Source: Hypsibius dujardini (Eukaryota; Tardigrada; Eutardigrada; Parachela; Hypsibiidae). From it: a DNA stretch of 21,787 nt. The notes below the pieces were generated by a model. That model searched no databases. It saw nothing but the letters and a program-made list of their open reading frames with translations, and was not told where the DNA came from. The stretch is from assembly GCA_001579985.1 (NCBI GenBank), contig LRSR01003217.1, positions 1 to 21,787 of the forward strand. The letters are read 5' to 3'. Numbering within the stretch: position 1 is the stretch's first letter; every line of letters begins with the position of its first letter. Both the position numbers and the translations under genes were made by a program. Below, in pieces: positions 9,717-18,600 of the stretch.

Positions 9717-9720
9717 TTTG
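9680..9720 (-). repeat. Three 15-bp coding repeats, each with a start codon
   Basis: AAAATGACCGAG repeats at 15-bp spacing encode K-M-T-E-x three times at the N-terminus of the GRAM-domain protein. Each copy carries an ATG in the context CAAAATGACC. Confidence 0.8.
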
Positions 9721-11323
9721 CGCGGCGATTTGGGGCACTTTTCAGCTGACTTTTCTTGTCTGCCTGCCTTTACGGTTGTCCCTTCCGCCGCGGACCTGTC
9801 GACGATAAGGATAGCTGCTAAAATCCTGGGGTATATGGAGGAAGTTACATTTTCCGAGAGCGGATGCACGGACGTACACAACGAGAGAGCTATTTCGAGA
9901 GACAACCCGGAGCTCTGCGGAGAGAAGCAGCGCGCTGAAAGTGACGTAAAAAGTCTTCGGTCTGTGTGAGGAGAACAGACGACACAAAGTGGCGTGATGC
10001 AGAGCGCACCGAATAACGGCGTTTAAGTGGGCAATTTTTAATTCGGAACAGTTTAATGATCATTTTGAGTTTGTTGACCACCCGGTTGATTGAGCAGTAA
10101 ACGGAGTGCCCTGCGCGGTTCTTCTAGCGTTATTTTTAGGTTCGGCCAATTGAGACGCAGTAGGAACGTAACATTTCGAAAGAGGTTTAATTCTTATTTT
10201 TATTGCAGCCAGTGGCTGATTCCTTCCACGTTCCACTGCGTCCGTTTGAACGGACCGTTTTTGTTTGCGGTGCGCTAGTTGTTTATGGCAGCAAGAGCAA
10301 ATATTTTCGATCCCAAAAGTTTTAATGGGAAAGAAAATAAGGGAAAGTGCAAATCTATAATGTTAGGACAAAGGAACTGAAAACAGTACTTACGACTACG
10401 TAGATGTAGCAGGATACTTCAGAAGGGAGATTGTTAAAGCAGGAGCGGCAATAACTAATGGCGGTAAATGAGTTAGGGAATTAGAGATTATTCTCATGCC
10501 AGAGCAGATTATATAAAATGTTAGGAATGTTTTTCGTATTATGTTTATCCAGACATATCTGACAGGCGGACACAGACAAGTTCGACACGTTTCGCGTTAT
10601 AGCTCTGGCATTCGTTCAGAATAATGTCGCCACTAAAAAACGCCTCTCCGAGTTGAAGGTTATTTAACTATTCATTCGAACTAGCCCCGAGCGTCATCAA
10701 GCCCCGAGCGTCATCAGACCACACGTTTCATGGCAGGTGTCTATCTACGCCTGCTGCAGATCTCGCACTTCGGTCCCGCCTGGGCGCCCTCAGGACTCTC
10801 GCTAGCTTTGCTCGTTCATTAACTGTACAAGAATTGTTCCAAATTGTTCCAAATTTTACCGAATTCCGGAGAAAGCTGTCACATTACAATAGTTTTAGAT
10901 TGCTAGCAATAGGAGAGAATAATCAGAAATTCGGCCTGCCTGCCTGCCCATTGTTCGTCCCGTCGTTCGAGGTCGACCTTGAAACACATTGAACAGCAGT
11001 GGCGCCACCAACAGCCACATTAACTCGCGTGTGAATTGCGCACACAAAACTCCGTTTCCGATGCGCAACGCACAGTCAACAAACCACTCCACGGAGAAAG
11101 AAAGGGCTGCATAATTTTTGCTGCAAGGTCTTATTTATTTTGGGTTTAACTTTTTTTTATCCCATATGTTCTGTGTGTTCTCGTTCTTTGGGCTTTCTGT
11201 TTCCGAGGCTTACACTTTACGCAGTTCCCAAGGAAAATTTCATCCGGGAGCAGTTATTATCATTGTTGCTACGAAAATTGTTCCCCTTGTCCTTTTCCAT
11301 CTGGAAAATTCCTACGGATAAAA
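9717..11323. promoter_or_regulatory. Shared upstream region between divergent GRAMD2-like and UBE2A genes
   Basis: About 1.6 kb between two start codons pointing away from each other, so both promoters must lie here unless a gene is hidden. I see no coding frame with family resemblance. The region holds a perfect tandem 17-mer duplication (10683-10716), a doubled AATTGTTCCA (10832-10851) and AT-rich stretches, but no convincing TATA box. The minus-strand frame of the GRAM exon stays open without an ATG to about 9905. Confidence 0.5.
10683..10716. repeat. Perfect 17-bp tandem duplication
   Basis: AGCCCCGAGCGTCATCA occurs twice back to back (10683-10699 and 10700-10716) in the intergenic region about 610 bases upstream of the UBE2A start. 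Confidence 0.9.
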
Positions 11324-12792
11324 ATGACAACTCCCGCCAGACGCCGTTTGCTCATGGATTTCAAAAAGCTTCAAGAAGACCCACCACCGGGAATATCAGC
11401 CGCTCCGACGGAGAACAATATGATGCTCTGGAACGCCGTTATATTTGGGCAAGAGTTTTTATCATGGATTCGGAGTGATTGCGGGCGGTTGATTGATTGA
11501 AAACTATACTGACACATGGGATTAATCATACACGCCCGCGGTTGATTGGTTGAATGAAAACTATGCTGATACATGGGATTAATCATAAACGCCCGCGGTT
11601 GATTGATTGAATGAATGAAAACTATGCTGATACATGGGATTAATCATACACGCCCGCGGTTGATTGATGAATTGGACTAAAAACAGCGACCAGTATTTTG
11701 TTAGTGGTTATCTTATTATTAATACGGTTTTTGTTGTTCCATTTCAGACCTGCTGACACACCATTCGAAGATGGTACTTTTAAATTGTCCATTCAGTTCA
11801 CTGAGGATTATCCGTCAAAAGCACCACTCGTACGCTTCATCTCAAAAATGTACGTGCTTTCACTTACATGCCTTAGAGATGCGTATCTATCGATTTTTCA
11901 TTCTTTTAAATCTTGAAGGTTTCATCCCAATGTATACGCGGACGGGGGAATATGTTTGGATATATTACAAAATAGATGGAGTCCGACGTATGACGTTTCC
12001 GCGATCCTGACGTCAATTCAGGTGAGGTGCGATTGTTTTTCGCGGGTTTGATTCAGCCGTGATTGATTGATTAATTGATTGGGCGATCCGTTGATTGATT
12101 GAGCGATCGGTTGTTAGATTGGGCGATCGATTGATTGGGCGTTCCGTTGATTGATTGGGCGATCCGTTGTTTGTTTGGGCGATCGATTGATTGGGCGATC
12201 GATTGATTGGGCGTTCCGTTGATTGATTTGGCGATTCGTTGATTGCTCTTGTGCGCTGATAGTGGCGAGGATTAGAGTTGTCGTGTGTTGCTTCGATTCA
12301 ACCGGAAGACGATTTAACATTCCAGAATTGGCTTTTCATATTTTATATTGAGTTAATATTTAAATCAACTACAATTTTCTAAAGTTGATCAAACAACTAT
12401 AGTTTTGTTTCGATTAATTTAATAATTGATTTATAGAGTGCTGTAATTAAAATTGGTTGAGATAAATAGCCCTAACAAGCAGTTTTAGATGACCGGGAAT
12501 AATGATGCTGGAAAGGTTTTATGTACGAAGCTTTTTTTGCGACTCTGGCCGTCGGACGGGTTGTCAATTAAGCTTGTTTTCTCGAAATGCTGAGAGGAGA
12601 ATCAGTTTATTCGTTTTGCAGTCACTATTGGACGAACCGAATCCCACGAGTCCGGCCAACAGCCTGGCAGCTCAACTCTACCAAGAGAACAGAAGAGAAT
12701 ATGAAAAGCGGGTTTCCGCCGTTGTGGAGCAATCTTGGTCCGGCTTCGGTGAGGATGAGGAGAGTAAGGAGCCGAAAAAAGCCGAAGCATGA
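11324..12792 (+). CDS. UBE2A: E2 ubiquitin-conjugating enzyme UBE2A/UBE2B (RAD6)
   Basis: Four exons: 11324-11448, 11748-11849, 11919-12021 and 12622-12792 (501 nt, 166 aa). Residues 1-150 follow the RAD6 family almost word for word: [80 protein letters not shown] and [13 protein letters not shown]. The HPN motif (78-80) and catalytic Cys88 are at family positions. The first intron uses a GC donor (GG|GCAAGAG at 11449); only that junction gives the conserved F-G-P-A-D-T and correct phase. The others are GT-AG. After EQSW the protein continues with an acidic/lysine tail ending [13 protein letters not shown], longer than the ~152-aa animal enzymes and reminiscent of yeast Rad6. With a RAD18-type E3 the enzyme ubiquitinates PCNA in damage tolerance, and with BRE1-type E3s it ubiquitinates histone H2B, both nuclear roles. 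No clear canonical poly(A) signal follows. Confidence 0.97.
11485..11672. repeat. Minisatellite in UBE2A intron 1
   Basis: Three full units and a partial fourth start at 11485, 11538, 11595 and 11656, with lengths 53, 57 and 61 bp. Each begins GCGGTTGATTG and ends ACATGGGATTAATCATA followed by a short spacer. Lengths differ by one tetranucleotide (TTGA/ATGA) each. Confidence 0.92.
12058..12246. repeat. (TTGATTGGGCGATC) repeat array in UBE2A intron 3
   Basis: Irregular tandem copies of a TTGATTGGGCGATCCG-like unit, with variable GATT insertions, lie near the donor end of the 600-nt third intron (12022-12621). The rest of the intron (about 12330-12600) is AT-rich with no recognisable feature. 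Confidence 0.85.
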
Positions 12793-13493
12793 CCTGGATG
12801 TTCACACACTCAGTCACACGTCTCTCTTCCGGCGATGCACTCTTCTCTCTCTTTTCTCTCTCCCTCTCACCCAAGAGTAAGACCAACAGACAGGAATGCG
12901 CGCACTCTTCGTTTTTTCTTCTTCTGTACATATTAATATGCGCGCCAACCAAATGGTGACTCCGGGTGACTTTGTATGTCAAGTCTAATAATACGGACGG
13001 GCCGACGGACGGACCGACGGATGGGTGGGCAAAGTTTGCTGAACTTCACCTTTGACATGTGGACGTTTTAGTTTTGCGATGATGTCATTCGAAAAAAAAT
13101 ACGAATACGATAAGGAGGTCCAACTTTCCTACGAGGTAAAACTCCCAGTGCGGCGCAAGTTTTGATTTGGCATAAATGCTGCGCAGTGCGCACGACACGG
13201 CAAACAGAACAAAATCCTAACGGATATCAATCAAAATAGCCACAAGGTTTCTTTTTTGTTTTCAATTTTTAACAAATTGTATTTTTAATTTTTTGTCAAA
13301 GTTGTTAACACATGTTTTTGTCCGATTTATTGATAGAGGGTGACTGCCGTAGATAGAATGTTTTATACGCTGGTATGACAAAAGGCACACGGCAATGGAA
13401 AGCATTAAGAATTGTGGGCGGGATTATAAACCCAAGAATTACGTAGCCGGTTGTTCGGTTGCCCCAATTCGGATCCTCGTATTATACGAAACT
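12793..13493. other. Convergent intergenic region between UBE2A and guanylate cyclase genes
   Basis: This holds the two 3' UTRs. A short (ACGG)n-like tract lies at about 12992-13028 and a perfect palindrome CATATTAATATG at 12929-12940. The only clear poly(A) signal is AATAAA on the minus strand (13326-13331), suited to the guanylate cyclase. No gene is seen. Confidence 0.6.
13326..13331 (-). promoter_or_regulatory. Poly(A) signal of the receptor guanylate cyclase
   Basis: TTTATT on the plus strand gives AATAAA on the minus strand, 163 bases past the cyclase stop codon (13494-13496). Confidence 0.55.
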
Positions 13494-15563
13494 TCAGAGT
13501 TGCGAATCATTTCCTCGGGGCGACTTGGGCTGACACAGGTGATCGAGCATTCTGCTGACCAGCCAGTAGGTAGCGATTGTTCCCTTTCCGGTGTAGTAGT
13601 CGTGCCGGTAAGTCATCTCGAAGGCATTGAACTGGTCGAGCAACTTCTTGGTCACTTCACTAATTTGAATCTTTTCCGCTGGAAATGAAAAAGTAAACGT
13701 GACACCGGATTAATATGCACAACACCTTAATTTTAGGAAGGTCCTGCTTTCGGCAATGCGTGGCGTACCTTCTCCTGTTGACTCCATTTTATTAGCCATT
13801 TGGACGCTTTCCCCAAAGCTAAAAAATGGGAAATTTTTGTTGTTTCTGTAAACCGATAATAAAGGATCCAAAATGGCAAGCCTTACAGGCAGTAGCGGGG
13901 CATTTTGACACCGACGACACCCGCTGCACAATATCCTATAAAGATTTCCAAAACGTGTACTGCATTTATGATAATGTCATGGACGCATCACGTCAATATC
14001 CGAAAAAAAGCTCATGGAACATTGTGGACTAACTCTGTCTGTAATTGTGGACTAACTCTCTGTCTGTAATTGTGGACTGTCTCTGTCTGTAATTGTGGGC
14101 TAACTCTCTGTCTGTAATTGTGGACAATCTTTCAGTCTGTAATTGTGGATTATCACTTTTGTCTGTAATTGTGGACAATCTCTTTACCGGAATGCAGCCC
14201 GATGCGTAACATCAATTTTTCATCCGGTATGTGCCGGATTATAAAGTCCGCCACGCCCTCCCGAAAAGCCAAAGCTAGGCCGGCAATTTCGAATGCATGC
14301 CGATCACCGTTCCTTATAGGAACTCCACTTGCGATTACATAGGCGTCACCAATCGTTTCGACCTACACATGACAAAGGTGAATGTTTCGTTGACTTCGCG
14401 TTTCACTCCCGGTTAATTTTATATATGTTTTTTTTATTGCAGTACCTTGTAGGCGTCGAACTTGAGAGTTATACCGTCAAACAGGGTGTACCTATACGTC
14501 ACAGAGCGTGGTTATGATTAGACTTTCGACACCTGGATCTACAGCGGAATAGTATTCTCAATGGATGCGTGCATCAAATGGTATATTTTGTCACGTACAA
14601 ATCGTTCAAAAGATCAACCACTTGAAATGCCGTGCTCCTGGCCGATATGGTTGTGAACCTATTAACGTTACATATACGGTATAAGTGTTCGCAAGATGGA
14701 ATGAAGTTCACTGGCGTCTAATTACCCAACTATGTCGCTGTAATAGATGGTCACCTGGATTCAAGGGAAATATGTCAGATCGAAAAATAACTACGTAAGG
14801 AGAGAACTCCAATCTTAGGTGGCTCTTTAATTGTCAGTTTTAGCAGCACCTTACCATTTCAAATGCCTCAGGTGGAACTTGCATGCCTCTTTTTAGTGCA
14901 TCAGCAACAGCTCTGATAATCCAAACGCACCAAGCGTTAACGATGCTCTATACATGTCATATACGTTACACTGGAGGCAATCTGGCTGTATACGTACCTT
15001 GGAAGGATCTCGTAAAGCAGCTCTTCGACTTTGCGTTTCTCGTCCAGCAATGCTCTAGTCCGGTCATTCACAGTTGATTCCAAGTTAACCGCGTGATGCT
15101 CCATCCGTTTGATGACATTATCCATAACCGATCCCTTCTCCACACCGTTTTCCTTCAGCAAACGTTGAGTGTCTTTAACCGTTAATCGATCTTTAGGCTG
15201 CTCGGCCCAGCACATTTGGATCACTTTGGCGACTAATGGCGGACACTCTTCAGTTCCAATTGACGGCCGGAAGGGCGGGTTATCCAGATACCGAACTTGA
15301 TCGATGATTTCGACATAGGTCCTGTCTAGAGTCGAATCGAGTGCGCTGTACGGCTCGCGACGTGTGACGATTTCACAAAGAATAATTGCCATACTAAACA
15401 CATCACCTGGAAATGAACAACCGTCAATTAACTGACTGCTCCTGAAGAAGGGTTGCGCGCCGCAAGAACAGTTCAGTCCAGAAAGCCCAGCGATCCAGTG
15501 GTAGACAGACTGATAGGGACGAAAGTAGATAAGTAAAAAAATAGGTAGATAGACTAGATAGAC

Positions 15564-15629
<66 letters not shown>

Positions 15630-18600
15630 AACAAAAAGACAGACTTGTCTATCGGCCGCGTGCTAACCTTTTGATGAGCCGGCTGGCGGCATAACAGTTC
15701 GTAGGAACTCTGGTGCACGCCAAAGCAGTGCTTTATAATTTATATCTTGACCGACGGCATCGACTGGGAGAAGTGAAATATTCCGTAGCTCCGGAAAGGC
15801 ATAGTCTGTAATTTTGAGCGTGAAGCGGCTATCGATTACACAGTTCGAACTGTGAAGGTTTCCGTGGGATTGAAGAAAGCTGCTGTGGATGTACTCCAAT
15901 CCAGAGACCAAGTCCGAGATCAGGGAAGACTTGAAACCTATTATTTAATAAATAATAGAATCATTCGGTTTGCTGACAAACTATAGATCCGGCAGTTATC
16001 GGCGCTAGATATTAGCGTTGTAACAACTTGAACTGGAACTGTTCTTGAGGATTGTCTCATGTGGTAATATTTCGGAGACCTTTCCCGGACGGGCCTGGTT
16101 CTTCGTGCTTGGCTTTAGTCTTACCCCAATCGAGTTCCATGTCTTCTTTTTCGAGAATGTCAACAAGTCCACCCTTGGCGCAATACTCCTATTAAAACAG
16201 AATCTTCTGAACACTCTCTAGTTTCATGTCTTCTCGTTACAGGGATTTCAATCAGTCCAGACGCAATAATCAATAAGTCCAGCACTGCGTTTTACCATGA
16301 TGATGGCTTCGTGATTGATTTCCGGACAAAGTCCAACGATGCGATTAACATTTTCATGGTTTATCGTGTTGAGCTGCAATTTAAATGACCGTGACAAGGA
16401 AATACTACCGTAGACGACTGGTTTAACGATTTCTTTCTCTGTGATTAGTCTGCTTTCTTCCGATTCGAACAGTTTGTGACGCTTTATTTAGTGTTAATCT
16501 AAGTGCTGACCTTGCTAAGGTAGATGAGGAAGTCACGGGAAAGGTCAATCTTGCAATCCAGGCTTTTCACCATCACGTAGCGCTCATGATACCGCGCAAC
16601 CGAGAGTTTGTGTGCCTCTTGAGTCTCCTATTAAAGTGTAAATATTATCATTTTTAAACACGATTTACGTTGCTCTCGTTTAAACATTTCGTACGGCCAA
16701 AACTTACGGATCCTTGAACGAGGGACATTGACTTGGTAGAATTGGCGCGGCCTTGAAATTTGACTTCGTCAAGATCAACCCTCCACCACGTATTGCGCAA
16801 TGCTTGCTCCATCTTGACTTTCCTGGAGAAAAAAAAGGTCGCAGTGGACAAACTAAACTGTCTTTTATCGCCTCCTGGGTTGACGCCTATTTTCAATGGC
16901 AATTGATTGCTTATCAAAAGCCGAGCAATACAGCTCTTCTTATTGCTTACCTGTAAATTAGGAAGCCAATCACAAGGAAAAGCAGGACAAGCCCGGCCAC
17001 CACACCCACCGCCGTGTCGAGAACTTTTCCCGATTCTAGAGTTGACATCACAGACACGGTAACGTATGTATGTACGATACGGTCCGGTATGTACGGTAAC
17101 ATTCGGCAGTTTCATCGAAAAGATAGCTCACCGTTCCGCATGAGGCAAACCAGCCGGTCACCTTTGTAGCCACATTCCGGTTCATTTGGGGGAGATCCCA
17201 TACGACCCTCACCCCAGTCGATAGTTCGCACGACCTCCAACGGCTCGCCATGTCCAGCGTATGTAAACACGACCTTCAAAATGATGGTGGGAAAACTGTC
17301 ACACGAGTCAAAATGCGTAACTGACGATACTTCTACTATGGTCGATTCTCTGGTACCTTAAAGTCTCCCGTCCCGGGAGCCATATCTAAGACGGCATATC
17401 CGCAATCGCGGTCACCGTTTGCGTCAATTCTAATGGACCCGTTGATGCCGTCCAACTGGCGAGCCCACATGCGCCTCGTCACAATGAGCCCATCCCGAGG
17501 GTCCTCCAAGAATCTTAACGTCTCATTTAACGCGGTCGCCCATAATATGATGCCGTCATATAATTCGATAACAGCAGGCGAAATCTGTAGTTAAATATAT
17601 TTGACCTTTCTCAATAGGGATAAGCTCAGGGTCAATAACTGGACTGGAGGAGAAGGTGAACGTACGTCTTCGTCATAATCGAAGTTGTATCCGAAACGAT
17701 TCCAGTCGAGGCTCTTTGCTTTCCTCACTAGGTTTTGGTACGCGACCTCCGTGTCGGTGCTTTCGCCTGCACCTCTGTTTCTGGTCCTTCCTTCTCTTAG
17801 AATGAACAGCGTTCGAAATGCTTGGTGAGCATCCTGAAATGTCATGTCCCACCATGTAAGTAAGGTTTGTAAGTGGCGTTTTGTCAACATCCACCCCGAG
17901 AATGGGCGTGGCGAAATTCGCACCTGATCCCGTGAGTCACCGACACGCCACGAATACGATCCCCAATACTTTTCCTTGTACCACTCGCAGGTGACGAAGA
18001 CCTACGGTACGCAGAGAATTCAGCTGAATAGACAGTTTCAACTGTCATCATTCAGGGCAAAGTCACTTACGAATTCACCATTGGTCATTCCGAGGTCGAA
18101 TGCTTGTAGCTGCAATCGAAGGAGCGGCTGACGGTTAGAGGCATGAGACTAAGCATAAAGAAACTACCCTGCTTAAAGCCCATTGCACATTCTGGCATGC
18201 TAGGGTGCTACAGATTGGCCTCCGCTGACTCTACAGATGTATGTTCTGTATGTTCTGTATGTTCAGATGTATGTTCTGTATGTTCGATATAAGTTGTAAT
18301 CATTCACATATAGTTAGTTAAATTATTTCTTGATTTGAGGAATATCCCTTAGCAAATAACTTGATCCAAGCCAAGCCAATAACTTGATCCAAGCGAGCGG
18401 ATACCATCCCACGTGATGGCACCCGCTCGCACAATTGATAACTCACTTGGCTTTCCGATAAAACATTTGTTGCAAGTTAGCGCGAACTTACCATAATTTG
18501 TCGGACCATCGATCCCTTGGCAAGAACAAAAATCACTAGAAAATTAATCACATTGAGTGGAGTGGTCACGAGTGCAGTATGGACCGAAGGGCGACGCAAA

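Noticed and set aside
9525-9905. GRAM-domain protein starting at 9905
   Set aside because: The codon at 9905 is TTG, not ATG. The first ATG in the open frame is at 9716, so that start was chosen.
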